NCBI GenBank assembly: GCA_963808125.1
Contig: CAWEEP010000011.1
Location: forward strand, 1-64,000
DNA from: CAWEEP01 sp963808125
GTDB taxonomy: Bacteria; Chloroflexota; Dormibacteria; Aeolococcales; Aeolococcaceae
Reading direction: 5' to 3'
Length of the DNA: 64,000 bases
Shown here one piece after another: positions 9,585-18,669 of this stretch. Each line of letters opens with the position of its first letter. Positions within the stretch are counted from its first letter, which is position 1. The position numbers and the translations under genes are program-made. Below the pieces are notes generated by a model, which did no database searches, was not told the origin of the DNA, and saw only the letters and a program-made list of their open reading frames with translations.

Positions 9585-10643
9585 TCAGCCGTGGCGGTGC
9601 CGGCCTCCGAGGAGGGCTCCGGCCCCTCCGGCGATCCGTCCCGCCGTTCGCGCCGCGTCCTGGGCCAGGCCGAGGACCGGGTCCTTGATGTGGATGTCGA
9701 GGTACGTGGCCTGCGTGGCCCCCCACCTCTGCTTGTAGGCGACGACCTTGGGTGGGCCACCGGTGATGTCGCACCAGGCGCATCCGTGCCTCGACGCGAG
9801 CCGCGCCAGGTCGAGGATGAGGACGCCGAGGATCTCGGGACGGACAGCGATGCCGTCGGCGTACATCGTGGCTCCCTGCTTGATGGAGAACATCAGACCG
9901 GCGATGCGCCCACCCGCGTGCGCGACTCTCAGGAAGACGTCGCCGTCACCGCGGAAGACCTCCCAAGCCAGGGGCCACATCGCGTCGCTGTAGCCGGGGA
10001 GGGCGCCCTGCGCCCGCAGCACCACCTGGTCGGTGAGTTGGGCCAGCGCGCCACTCATCTCCGCGGCGGTCGCCGCCTCGATGCGCAGCCCATCGCGGGT
10101 GGCCCGGTGAACCGACCGGCTCCATTGCGACGCCACCGCCTCCACCGACGCCTCGTCGGTGGGCATGATGCAGGTCGTCCTCTCGTGCACGTAGATCCCC
10201 GGACCGCCCAGCAGTTGCGGGTCGGCGGCGAGCTGGGGCGGCAGGCTGATGACGGCGAAGGCGACCCTGGCCCGGGAGAGCGCTCTCCGAATCGACAGGA
10301 TCTGCGAGGCGACGTGCTCGACACCGTCGGTCATCAGCCCGACGTAGGGGAAGGGAGTTTGATCAGCGGTGGCCAGCGGACCCCGCTTGTGCAGAGGGAG
10401 CTGGACGACCGCCTCGATGCCCGCGTCGCCGAAGACGCCGAGACGCAGGGGAGAGCGATGGTAGCCGGCGGCGAGAAGGTCGGCGAAGTCCGGGCGCGTG
10501 AAGGGCGTCGTGAGCGACCGGTGCGCGTGGTGGAACATCCAGGCCTCTTCGACGCCGATGGGCTCGACGGCCAGCCGGTCGGCTCTGCGCGCGATCGCCG
10601 CCCGGTCCGGGGCGCCGGCCCTGACCGGCGTGACGGCGATCAT
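9585..10643 (-). CDS. FemAB/GNAT-fold acyl- or aminoacyl-transferase
   Basis: A 352-residue soluble protein, last gene of the polysaccharide operon running from 14803. The N-terminal part (VEEAWMFHHAHRSLTTPFTRPD) and the C-terminal part (AHAGGRIAGLMFSIKQGATMYADG, ASRHGCAWCDITGG) match the split-GNAT arrangement of FemAB-like proteins. FemAB enzymes attach amino acids to peptidoglycan; relatives in exopolysaccharide loci are thought to modify the glycan. The ATG at 10643 overlaps the stop of the upstream acetyltransferase as ATGA, which fixes the start within a longer open frame. The acceptor is unknown. Confidence 0.72.
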   Translation of the reverse strand: MIAVTPVRAGAPDRAAIARRADRLAVEPIGVEEAWMFHHAHRSLTTPFTRPDFADLLAAGYHRSPLRLGVFGDAGIEAVVQLPLHKRGPLATADQTPFPYVGLMTDGVEHVASQILSIRRALSRARVAFAVISLPPQLAADPQLLGGPGIYVHERTTCIMPTDEASVEAVASQWSRSVHRATRDGLRIEAATAAEMSGALAQLTDQVVLRAQGALPGYSDAMWPLAWEVFRGDGDVFLRVAHAGGRIAGLMFSIKQGATMYADGIAVRPEILGVLILDLARLASRHGCAWCDITGGPPKVVAYKQRWGATQATYLDIHIKDPVLGLAQDAARTAGRIAGGAGALLGGRHRHG

Positions 10644-11284
10644 TCGAAGAGGGCCAGGGGTTCCGCGGCAAAGGTGTAGTCGAGAGCCTCCGGGCGCCGG
10701 TGTCCGATGACGCGGGCCGGCATGCCGCCGACGACCGCCAGCGGCTCGACGTCCCGGGTCACCACCGCCCCGGCGGCGACCACCGCGCCTCGGCCCACCC
10801 GGACGCCGGGAAGGATCATGGCCCGCATGCCGACCCAGACGTAGTCCTCGATGACCACCGGGCGGTGCTGCAGGGGGAAGCCGGGGAGGTCGCGACCGTG
10901 GTCGGCGGTGAGGATGACGGCCTCGGGGGAGATGCTGACGTGGTCGCCGATGCGGAGGCCGCCGCGGGTGTCGAGGGTGCAGCCGCGATTGATCCTGGTG
11001 CCAGCGCCGATCCGCGATCCCTCGCCGGCCCTGTCCCACGGCCCTCCCCGTCGGTTCTGCCCGGGGCCGTGGAACCAGACGCGGACGCCGAGCTGGAGGC
11101 TGCTGCCGCGGCCGACGCCGATCCCCAGGGCGCGGCGGTACCAGGCACGGCGCAGCGAGTAGCTGGGAATGCGGTTGACGAGATGGTTGCTCAGGTATCC
11201 GAGCGCCTGCGCGCCCACATACCTGACGCCCCAGCGGAACTCGTCGGGCGCAGCGCTGCGGACGGAACCCGTGATGGCGGTCAT
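10640..11284 (-). CDS. Left-handed beta-helix (hexapeptide) O-acetyltransferase
   Basis: A WbbJ/maltose-acetyltransferase-like enzyme of 214 residues. Hexapeptide repeats begin at GIGVGRGSSLQLGV and continue through IGAGTRINRGCTLD, LRIGDHVSISPEAVIL, VWVGMRAMILPGVRVG and GAVVAAGAVVTRDV, with the active-site His in TADHGRDL. It ends with VVGGMPARVIGH, typical of the family. It would O-acetylate a sugar of the exopolysaccharide or its lipid-linked precursor using acetyl-CoA. Its ATG (11284) overlaps the stop of the polymerase gene (ATGA), and its own stop overlaps the next start. Confidence 0.85.
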   Translation of the reverse strand: MTAITGSVRSAAPDEFRWGVRYVGAQALGYLSNHLVNRIPSYSLRRAWYRRALGIGVGRGSSLQLGVRVWFHGPGQNRRGGPWDRAGEGSRIGAGTRINRGCTLDTRGGLRIGDHVSISPEAVILTADHGRDLPGFPLQHRPVVIEDYVWVGMRAMILPGVRVGRGAVVAAGAVVTRDVEPLAVVGGMPARVIGHRRPEALDYTFAAEPLALFE

Positions 11285-12828
11285 GCCGGGCCGGGCCCGG
11301 CTTGCCGCACTGCCGCCGACCGCTCCATCACGGTGACGGCGTGGAGGACGCCGAGCAGACAGCCGAAGGCGATGGCGATGCGGAACCACCAGAAGCCCAT
11401 GTCGGTGTAGCCCATGATCACCCAGCCCACCGCGGTGCAGGCCGTCAGCGTCCCGATCATGGAGACTTGCTTGTCTGGTGATCGTGCCGCTCGCGTTCCG
11501 GCCAGGACAGCCGCTGCGATGAACATCCACAGCGCCAATTCGCCGAGGATGCCCATGCGCATCCAGACGTAGAGCACGCCGTTGTGCGGGACGTAGGCGA
11601 TCATGCTGTCGATGTTGCTGATGTCCACGATAGGGTAGCTGCTGTAGTTGATGGGCACGCCGAAACCGGTGCCCAGCAGCGGGTTCTGCTTGATCATCAC
11701 GCCGAGGTTGGCGTCCTCGGCGACGCGGTACCCGTTGGACTGGGCGTCGCGCGCATCGGGGGCTATGCCCGAACGCACGGCGACGGCGACGGAGGCCAGC
11801 GTGCCGCTGCCGTTCCACTCCGCGGGCAGGTAGAGGGCGAAGAGGACCAGCGTCGTAGCGACAACGCGGCGGATGAGCCGGCGCCGTTCGGGGAGGGCGG
11901 CGTAGACGAGGAGAGCCATGACGAGGAGTTCGCCGCCGAGGATCAGGACGGCGTCTCGCCGCGAGTTGCCGATGTCGGCGACGATGACGAAGGGCAGCAG
12001 CGCCGTGGCCGTGAATCGCAGCCACCCCTTCTGCCGGTAGACCCACAGGCAGAGGGTCAGGATGATGAAGAGACTGAAGAAGACCGACTCCTCGTGGCCG
12101 AGGATCGCCTCGGGACGCGGGATCTCGTTGCGCGTGCCGAGGAAGATGTACACGCCCTGAAGCGCCTTGAAGCCGCTGCCCAGGACGAAGGCCCAGAGCA
12201 CCGCCTGCACGGCGCGCCGGCTGCGGATCATCTGGGAGGCGAAGAGGAAGGTGGCGCCGAGGTAGATCCACGGTCGCACCTCCCAGAGGGCGGCGGTGTT
12301 GTCTGCGCTGGTGCCGCCGGCGGCCAGGGCGCGGACGAGCGCCACGCCGGCGATCAGCACGAGCACTCCCAGAGTGGCGGCCACCTGGGTCCGCGGCAGC
12401 CTCAGGCTGCGATCGGTCGCCGCCCGGGTCAGCCAGACGACGAGGAGCACGACGACGGCGATGTCGATCGGGCTCATCACCAGGCCGGAGGCGCCGAACC
12501 CACTTGACAGGCTGGTGTAGAGGGGGATCTTGTCGGTGAAGGCGTCCAGGCCGGGGATGCCCACGGAGTACTCGAACTGTTCGACCACGGTGGCGCAGGC
12601 GAGCAACGTCAGCACACCGGTGGCGGGTCTCCTCCACCAGATGAAGGGCAGCGCCAGCGGCAAGGCCAGGAAGATGACGAGGACACTGCGACCGCTGCTG
12701 AGAACCCCGACGGCGAGCCCGAGCAGGACGGCGAGGATGGCGCCGGCACCTGCCGCAATCCGAACCCGGAGCCGGGCGAGCCGCTCGAGATCGGCCACCG
12801 AGGGGCTGGTGACCGCCAGGGCGGTCAC
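11281..12828 (-). CDS. O-antigen ligase/Wzy-like polymerase, polytopic membrane protein
   Basis: About 515 residues with ten or more hydrophobic segments and a large loop, the O-antigen ligase/polymerase architecture. The loop holds the typical region VMIKQNPLLGTGFGVPI followed by PHNGVLYVWMRMGILGELALW, matching the PxNxxL...GxxG pattern of the Wzy_C domain. It would polymerise or transfer the lipid-linked repeat unit outside the membrane. I prefer the GTG at 12828, which overlaps the upstream TGA as GTGA; the frame is also open from an ATG at 12849. It lies with Wzz-like and BY-kinase-like genes, as expected for a Wzy-dependent pathway. Confidence 0.82.
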   Translation of the reverse strand: MTALAVTSPSVADLERLARLRVRIAAGAGAILAVLLGLAVGVLSSGRSVLVIFLALPLALPFIWWRRPATGVLTLLACATVVEQFEYSVGIPGLDAFTDKIPLYTSLSSGFGASGLVMSPIDIAVVVLLVVWLTRAATDRSLRLPRTQVAATLGVLVLIAGVALVRALAAGGTSADNTAALWEVRPWIYLGATFLFASQMIRSRRAVQAVLWAFVLGSGFKALQGVYIFLGTRNEIPRPEAILGHEESVFFSLFIILTLCLWVYRQKGWLRFTATALLPFVIVADIGNSRRDAVLILGGELLVMALLVYAALPERRRLIRRVVATTLVLFALYLPAEWNGSGTLASVAVAVRSGIAPDARDAQSNGYRVAEDANLGVMIKQNPLLGTGFGVPINYSSYPIVDISNIDSMIAYVPHNGVLYVWMRMGILGELALWMFIAAAVLAGTRAARSPDKQVSMIGTLTACTAVGWVIMGYTDMGFWWFRIAIAFGCLLGVLHAVTVMERSAAVRQAGPGPA

Positions 12829-12968
12829 AGCTTGCCCAGGCCGATCCATGCGTAGCCGAGGGCCACGGCGGTGACCAGGAGAGCGATCGCCTGCGCCCGG
12901 CGGGTGCGCTCGTGGTAGCGAAGGCTCACCGCCACGAGGGCGAGGACGGCGAGCAGCGGCCAGGTCAC
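12825..12968 (-). CDS. 47-residue membrane microprotein
   Basis: Starts at GTG 12968, overlapping the TGA of the ATPase gene (12965-12967) and ending in a TGA that overlaps the next start (GTGA). It reads as two short hydrophobic helices (TWPLLAVLALVAVSLRY and AQAIALLVTAVALGYAWIG) separated by the basic turn HERTRRAQ. Its exact fit between two coupled genes argues that it is translated. Position suggests a helper of the polymerase or the Wzz/ATPase complex; this is inference. Confidence 0.6.
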   Translation of the reverse strand: MTWPLLAVLALVAVSLRYHERTRRAQAIALLVTAVALGYAWIGLGKL

Positions 12969-13703
12969 CGCAGGTCGCCCAGGGACCGGCGCAGCCATCG
13001 CGGGATCGCGGACCGCGCTCCGTTGAGGATGACCGACGGAGGAGTCGGAAGCATGCGCACCGCCTCCTTGACCTGGGGCAGGGGCGAGATCCCCGCCCTG
13101 ACCACCATGATCGGCGTGCCGGTGAGGCGCGCCGCCTCGATGCCGGTCGTCGAGGTGAGCAGCGGGGGCAGGTCGAAGACGACCACGTCGGCCCATTCGG
13201 AGAGCTGGGAGAGGATGGTGCTGGCCGCGAGCCGGCTCACTCCGCGAGGCGCATCGTCGCGCCAGCGCCCGGCGCTGAGCAGCCAGACGTCGCCGACGAT
13301 CCGCTGCACATAGTCCTCGACGGAGTTGTGCCCCTGGACCAGATCGCCAACTCCCGGACCCTCGTGCAGCCCGAAACGTTGGTGCAGGGAGGGCTGCTCC
13401 AGGTCGAGGTCGACGAGGACGACGCGCCGCTCGTGATCGAGCCATTCCATGATGGCAAGGGCGGCCGCGATGCTGCTCCCGGCCCTCACCGCGCAGCGCG
13501 CTGGTGACGCCGAAGCTGCCGTGCGCGGTGTCGCCGATCCGCTGCATCGCCTCGCGGCACCCCTGGAGCAGCTCCGGGGGGACCAGGGCGTGGGCCTCGC
13601 TCGCGGGGTCGATCTCCGCCTCGCGCGTCGCTTCGCGGGGACGCGCCGCGTGGAGCGGCGTGACCTGTGCCAGGGGACGGGACGGGACGATCTCGGCGCT
13701 CAC
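12965..13703 (-). CDS. BY-kinase/CpsD-like P-loop ATPase with degenerate Walker A, frameshifted
   Basis: Cytosolic partner of the Wzz-like protein, comparable to CpsD or the kinase half of Wzc. The Walker A region, after removing one extra G near 13478, reads GVTSALRGEGRSSIAAALA: the invariant Lys is Arg and the following Ser-Thr is Ser-Ser. The Walker A' motif (VVLVDLDLEQPSLHQRFGL) and Walker B (ADVVVFDLPPLL) are present. There is no tyrosine cluster at the C-terminus, which ends RSAIPRWLRRSLGDLR. It may therefore be a regulatory pseudo-kinase or bind nucleotide without autophosphorylation. It starts with GTG overlapping the Wzz stop (13700-13703). Confidence 0.75.
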
Positions 13704-14803
13704 GCCTCACCCCCTCGAACGGCGTTGGTGGGTGCCTTGAACCGGCCGACGGTGGCGACCACGTCCAGGCCCAGGATGCGCCGGATGTCCTCGGCGCGCC
13801 GCGCCGAACGGTCCGTCGCGGTGAGGGCGCTGAGGATGAGAACACTGATGAGGAGCCCGACGACGAGGCCGGCGAGCCCGGTCTCGAGAAGATGCTTGCT
13901 GATGCTGACCGGCGATCCGCTGGCCGTCGGCGCGTCGAGAAGGTAGAAGCCGGTCTGGCTGCCGACGTTGGCGAGGCCCAGCTGAGCTTGCTGGTACTGG
14001 GAGAGGAGATTCTGGTAGGTGGTGCCGTCCAACGTCACGGCCTGGACCAGTTCCGTCGCCGTGGCGTCGCCCACGCCGGTGGAGGACACGTCGGGGTGCG
14101 CCTTGAGGTAATTGGAGAGCGCCGTCTGGTCGTTCTGCAGGGTGACCTGCGATTGGGCCACCTGCTGCTGGTAGTACTTGACGGCGACCTGGTCGCTGGT
14201 CGTCTGCGCCGCCACCGCCTGGGCGGAGTACTCATCGACAACCGCCAGTGCGGTGCCGGCGGCGACCTGTGGGGCGGGCGCCGTGACCGTGATGTTCAGC
14301 ACCTGCGGGCCGGCCGTCACCAGCGTGACCATGGTGGGGAGATCAGCGGCCACCTGGTCGTCGATCGACCCCTTGGAACTGCTGAAGAGCGCAGAGAGCC
14401 CGGGCACGGCCGCGAGACCCGTCGCCTCGGCATGGGGATGGGATGCGAGGTAGGCGGCCAGCGGGCCCTTGTTCCCCACGGCGATGGCGAAGGACTGTGT
14501 CGAGAGCAGTTCCTGGACCACCGACTCCTGCAGGGTGGACGGGTCGACGTACTGATTGGCCGCGTTCGCGGGGCTGTTGCCGGGAACGGTGGCGTCGATC
14601 CAGAGGCTGGCGGTGGAGGTGAACGACCTGGGCTGCACGAGCTGGTAGCCACCGGCCACGATCAGGCCGATGAGGACCGGCAGGATCGCGACCAGCCGGT
14701 GCCGGAAGACTGTCTCTAGGAATCTCATTGGCCGAGTGTCATCTCCGGACGGCGTTTGGGGAATGGGAGCAGACACGGGGGGGGCTTCGGATGTCCCCGG
14801 CAC
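13700..14803 (-). CDS. Wzz/YveK-like polysaccharide chain-length determinant
   Basis: Membrane protein with two terminal helices and a large extracytoplasmic domain. TM1 is AILPVLIGLIVAGGYQLVQP just after MRFLETVFRHRLV and TM2 is LAGLVVGLLISVLILSALTA near the end; the middle is helical and rich in Gln/Ala (YYQQQVAQSQVTLQNDQTAL). It would set chain length and recruit the ATPase encoded next. The open frame starts at GTG 14803; ATG 14728, right before TM1, is a reasonable alternative that would remove a Pro-rich tail. It is the first gene of the operon 14803-9585, divergent from the epimerase gene at 15009. Confidence 0.82.
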   Translation of the reverse strand: MPGTSEAPPVSAPIPQTPSGDDTRPMRFLETVFRHRLVAILPVLIGLIVAGGYQLVQPRSFTSTASLWIDATVPGNSPANAANQYVDPSTLQESVVQELLSTQSFAIAVGNKGPLAAYLASHPHAEATGLAAVPGLSALFSSSKGSIDDQVAADLPTMVTLVTAGPQVLNITVTAPAPQVAAGTALAVVDEYSAQAVAAQTTSDQVAVKYYQQQVAQSQVTLQNDQTALSNYLKAHPDVSSTGVGDATATELVQAVTLDGTTYQNLLSQYQQAQLGLANVGSQTGFYLLDAPTASGSPVSISKHLLETGLAGLVVGLLISVLILSALTATDRSARRAEDIRRILGLDVVATVGRFKAPTNAVRGGEA

Positions 14804-14996
14804 TGTGGGCGTATGTCCCAGCCGGACCCGGCCGGCCGGCCGGCCGAGCCTCCGCCTGGGACGCCGTCCCGCCCGGACCGGGACGGTCCATCGGGGATGG
14901 CCCCGCTGCCCATCGCCGGGCGGCGCCCCGACGCCCTACGCTCGGCAGGCCCGGAGCCGGGGCCTGATCCCCTCCTGGGTGCCTCTCCAACCTGGC

Positions 14997-15008
14997 TATC
15001 CTCTTGCC
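14997..15008 (+). promoter_or_regulatory. -10 box TATCCT giving a probable leaderless transcript
   Basis: TATCCT (14997-15002) is followed by exactly six bases and the ATG of the epimerase gene, so transcription should begin at or next to the start codon. There is no Shine-Dalgarno. The same spacing is seen at 3002, 32875 and 53543. No good -35 hexamer is visible. Confidence 0.5.
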
Positions 15009-16070
15009 ATGCCATCCGTCCCCCCTCTCACGAACTCCTCGCCTCCAGCCGCCGACGCCGTTGCGGAGCCTTCCGAGGCGCACCTGCGCCGCGTTGTGAT
15101 CACCGGAGGCGCCGGCTTCCTCGGCTCGCACCTCGCCGACCGCCTGATCCGGCGCGGGCTCACCGTGGTCGTCCTCGACAACCTGTCGACGGGCAGCGAG
15201 AACAACCTCGCGCACCTGCTGGGTCACCCGCGCTTCACCTTCCACCGCCAGGACGTCACCGAGTTCCTGCTGGTCGATGGCGACGTCGACGCCGTCCTCC
15301 ACCTCGCCTCGCCGGCGAGCCCGATCGACTACGCCCGCCTTCCCATCGAAACCATCAAGGCCGGAACGCTCGGCACCCATCGGGCGCTGGGACTGGCGAG
15401 AGCGAAGGGAGCTCGCCTCCTCCTCGCCAGCACCAGCGAGGTCTACGGTGACCCCGAGGTCCATCCCCAGCCGGAGAGTTACTGGGGCCATGTGAATCCG
15501 GTGGGGCCGAGGAGCATGTATGACGAGGGCAAGCGGGCGGCCGAGGCCTTCGTCATGGCGTACCGCAACCATCACAGGATGGACACCCGCATCGTCCGCA
15601 TCTTCAACACGTACGGCCCGCGGATGCGCAAGGCGGATGGCCGGGCCGTTCCCAACTTCGTCACGCAGGCCCTCGCCGGAGAACCTCTGACGGTCTTCGG
15701 CGACGGCTCGCAGACCCGCAGTCTCTGCTATGTGGACGACCTCATCGACGGCATCCACCGGCTGCTCCTGAGCGACGTTCGCGACCCGGTGAACATCGGC
15801 AACCCCGACGAGGTGACGATGCTCCAGCTCGCCGCGCTGATCCGCGACCTGTGCGGCAGCCGGAGCGAGATCGTCTTCCAGCCGCTGCCCACCGACGACC
15901 CGCGCCGCCGACGCCCGGACATCACGCTGGCCCGCCGAGCCCTCGATTGGGAGCCACGCGTCGGCCTGGAGCAAGGACTGCGCCGCACCATCGACTGGTG
16001 GCGCACCGGTGTGATGCCGTCGCCCTCCGAAGAGGCGGGGCCTCCCGCCACGCACGCCACGGTGCCATGA
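15009..16070 (+). CDS. NAD-dependent sugar epimerase/decarboxylase, UDP-glucuronate decarboxylase-like
   Basis: Extended short-chain dehydrogenase of 353 residues. The nucleotide-binding motif is VVITGGAGFLGSHLADRL near residue 30, followed by VVLDNLSTGS. The catalytic Ser/Thr region is ASTSEVYGDPEVHPQ and the Tyr-Lys pair is in SMYDEGKRAAEAF, with RIFNTYGPRM after it. The YDEGKR and NTYGPRM forms are typical of UDP-xylose synthase, so UDP-xylose from UDP-glucuronate is the best guess; a 4-epimerase is the alternative. Its stop overlaps the start of a GT2 gene as ATGA. Confidence 0.85.
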   Translation: MPSVPPLTNSSPPAADAVAEPSEAHLRRVVITGGAGFLGSHLADRLIRRGLTVVVLDNLSTGSENNLAHLLGHPRFTFHRQDVTEFLLVDGDVDAVLHLASPASPIDYARLPIETIKAGTLGTHRALGLARAKGARLLLASTSEVYGDPEVHPQPESYWGHVNPVGPRSMYDEGKRAAEAFVMAYRNHHRMDTRIVRIFNTYGPRMRKADGRAVPNFVTQALAGEPLTVFGDGSQTRSLCYVDDLIDGIHRLLLSDVRDPVNIGNPDEVTMLQLAALIRDLCGSRSEIVFQPLPTDDPRRRRPDITLARRALDWEPRVGLEQGLRRTIDWWRTGVMPSPSEEAGPPATHATVP

Positions 16071-17026
16071 GGCCGCCGGGCCCGGAGGCCCCACCTCGCA
16101 TGAGCGTCTGCGTGCCCACCCGCAACCGGGGAGTCAGCCTCACCGCCACGCTGAGGAGTTTCCTCCACCTCGACCACGACAGCTTCGAGGTCGTCGTCGT
16201 CGACCAGAGCACGGACGATCTGTCCGCCGTTGCCTTCCGCGCGACGGTGGGAGACAACTCGCGCTTCACCCACATGCCCTCCACGACGGTCGGCAAGTCG
16301 GCCGCCTGCAACGTCGCCCTCGACCACGCCCGGGGAGCCATCGTGGCCTTCACCGACGACGACTGCGAGGCCCCGCCCGACTGGCTGACCGGCATCGAGA
16401 GGGCCTTCGCCGGCCATCCGGGGTGGCGATGATCTGCGGCGGAGTCGCGGCGGCGCCGCATGACCCCGGCCCGGGGCGCGATTCCCAGCTTCGTCCCCGC
16501 GCGGCCGCGCCTTCTGCGCTCGCCCTGGCTGGCCTTCAAGGCGCAGGGAATCGGCGCCAACCTCTCCTTCCGGTCCCAGACGCTTCGCGACATGGGCGCC
16601 TTCGACGAGGTTCTCGGCGCGGGAGCGCCACTGCGCGCGGGAGAGGACGGGGACATCGCGTACCGGGTGCTCCGGGACGGCCACGGCATCCTCGAGCTCC
16701 CGGAGCCCGCGGTGCTGCACAGCGGCCTGAGAACCTGGGGAGCCGAATTGAAACAGCTGTCATGGGACGCGGCGCTCTCCGAGGGAGCCACCTACATGAA
16801 GCACCTGCGGCTGCGCGACCCCGTGGTGCTGCCCACCTTCGTCCTCCGCGGTCTCTTCGGCATGGTGAACTGGCGCAACCTGCTCCGCCTCCGTCAACCC
16901 ACCGGACTGGGGCGGCTGGCCGCCTTCGCCTACGGCGTGAGGATGAGCTTCCGCTTCCCCATCGACCCCTCCTCCCGGCGATATCGCGCCCCCGCGCGCG
17001 AGCGAGGAGCCGACATGCGCGGCTGA
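16067..17026 (+). CDS. GT2-family glycosyltransferase, frameshifted
   Basis: GT-A fold transferase, cytosolic or membrane-associated. The N-terminus MSVCVPTRNRGVSLTATLRSF is typical of GT2, with VVVVDQSTDD and the metal-binding DxD in VAFTDDDCEAPPDW. The frame breaks near 16430 after RAFAGHPGW and continues through ANLSFRSQTLRDMGAFDEVLG and GEDGDIAYRVLRDGHGI, the GED acceptor region. The C-terminus has a membrane-associating stretch (VVLPTFVLRGLFGMVNW). Translationally coupled to the epimerase (ATGA, 16067-16070), suggesting it could use that enzyme's product. Confidence 0.78.
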
Positions 17027-17036
17027 GCCGCCCGGA

Positions 17037-18566
17037 TCAGTTCGGGCTGCCGGAACGCCTCGCGCCCCGGCGCGGGGCGACGGCACCGAGGAGTTGGCGG
17101 AACTGACGCCGCTCGGTGGCGCTGAGCACTCCGAGGAAACCGGCGAAGACGGGGAAGCTCACCATCCCCGACAGGATGCCGACGACGAGGCCGGCGCGCA
17201 GGCCGAGCACCACGAGGCCGGCCATCAGGGCGGTGGCCACCGCCGCCCGGGCGACGCGCATCGCCAGATGGCGGGTGAAGACGTCGCGGACCAGGAAGAA
17301 ACCGATGACGGCGAGGACAACCTCGGTGATGACCATGGCGATGGCGGCTCCGATGGCCCCGTTGCCGTCGGTCCGCTGGAAGTAGGGGATGAGCACGAGA
17401 TTCAGCGCGGGGTTGATGAGGCTGGCCAGCGCCATCATCTTCGTCCACACCATCTGCTGGTTGCGGGCGATCATTAGCTGGTTGGCCATGATGTTGAGGT
17501 ACATCGGGGGCACACAGAGAGCGAGCAGCGCGAAGACGGGGATCAACTCCGTGAAGTCGGGCCCATACAGCGCCCGTGTCAGCGGAGCGGCAACCAGCAC
17601 GGCGCCGACGCACACCGGCAGGCTGAGCACGAGGACGAACTCGATGGCGGGTCGCGCCGCCCGCAGCAGCGTCTCGCTTCCCCTTGTGTGCGCGCACCAG
17701 CTGCGAGAGCCACGCGGTGGAGAGGACGGTGGGGACGAACATCAGGGTGCCAAAGAGCTGGGTGGGGAGCCCGTACCACCCCAGCACCCGGGTGGAGGTC
17801 ATCGCCCCCAGCATCAGCGAGTCGATCCAGAGATAGATGGTGAAGAAGGCAACGAAGCTCCAGTAGGGGAGGCTGGCGACGAAGAGACGGCGCAGCTCGC
17901 TTCGCTTCACTCTCCAGTCGATGTGGAAGTGGGGGCGCGACCAGATCAGCACCATGACGGTGAGGACGGCGCCGATGATCACGAGAGCGAGGAGAAGGCC
18001 GATGGCCCTGACCCCGACCATGACGAGAACGATGCCGGTCACCGTCGAGAGGGTCTTGCTGAAGATCGTCGAGTAGGTCAGGTAGCGCATCTTCTCCAGG
18101 GCCTGGAATCCAGCCGCGATTGGCTCGGAAACGACGGCGAAGACGGTCATGCACCAGCCGAGGAAGACGGCGACGCCCTCGGGGCCGTGGAACGGACCCA
18201 CCAACGTGATCACCAGGGTGAGGGCCAGGGCCGGCAAGCAGAAGAGGGCGCGGAGAACGATGCCGGTGCCGATCAGCTGGGGGGCCCGATCGGGATCGGC
18301 GGCGATCTCGCGGACCAGGAGGGGACGGAGCCGAGGCCAACGAGAACGAGGAGCACCCCGGAGGCGGCCAGCCCCAGAGTGTAGAGACCGACCTGAGCGG
18401 AGCCCAGCCGCCGGGGCACGATCACCGTCCAGATGAGGGTGGCGATCCAGGTGACGATCTGGCCGACGGTCAGGATGGAGATGCTGCGCGCCAGCACCAC
18501 CGTGTTCGGTCGCGAAGTCTCGACCGTTTCGCCCAGGTGGGCGACGGCGACAGCAGGATCCCCCAT
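17037..18566 (-). CDS. Wzx-like polysaccharide flippase (MOP superfamily), frameshifted
   Basis: Polytopic exporter that would flip the lipid-linked repeat unit. The N-terminus reads NTVVLARSISILTVGQIVTW then VPRRLGSAQVGLYTLGLAAS, the usual TM1-TM2 region with the RxLG motif. The frame shifts near 18320, continues ALTLVITLVGPFHGPEG to SQLVRAHKGKRDAAA, and shifts again near 17690 to LSLPVCVGAVLVAAPLTRAL, giving in all about 12-14 helices. The last gene of a minus-strand operon with a GT4 (start 21162) and a GNAT protein (19905); convergent with the GT2 gene at 17026. Confidence 0.78.
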
Positions 18567-18669
18567 TTGTCCTGACTGTGGCCGCCGCGCCGGCGGAGGT
18601 GAATGGGCGGATCGACCAGTCACCGGGACATCCGGGGGGCGTCGAGCGGCCCCGCCGCCCGGGGACGGG

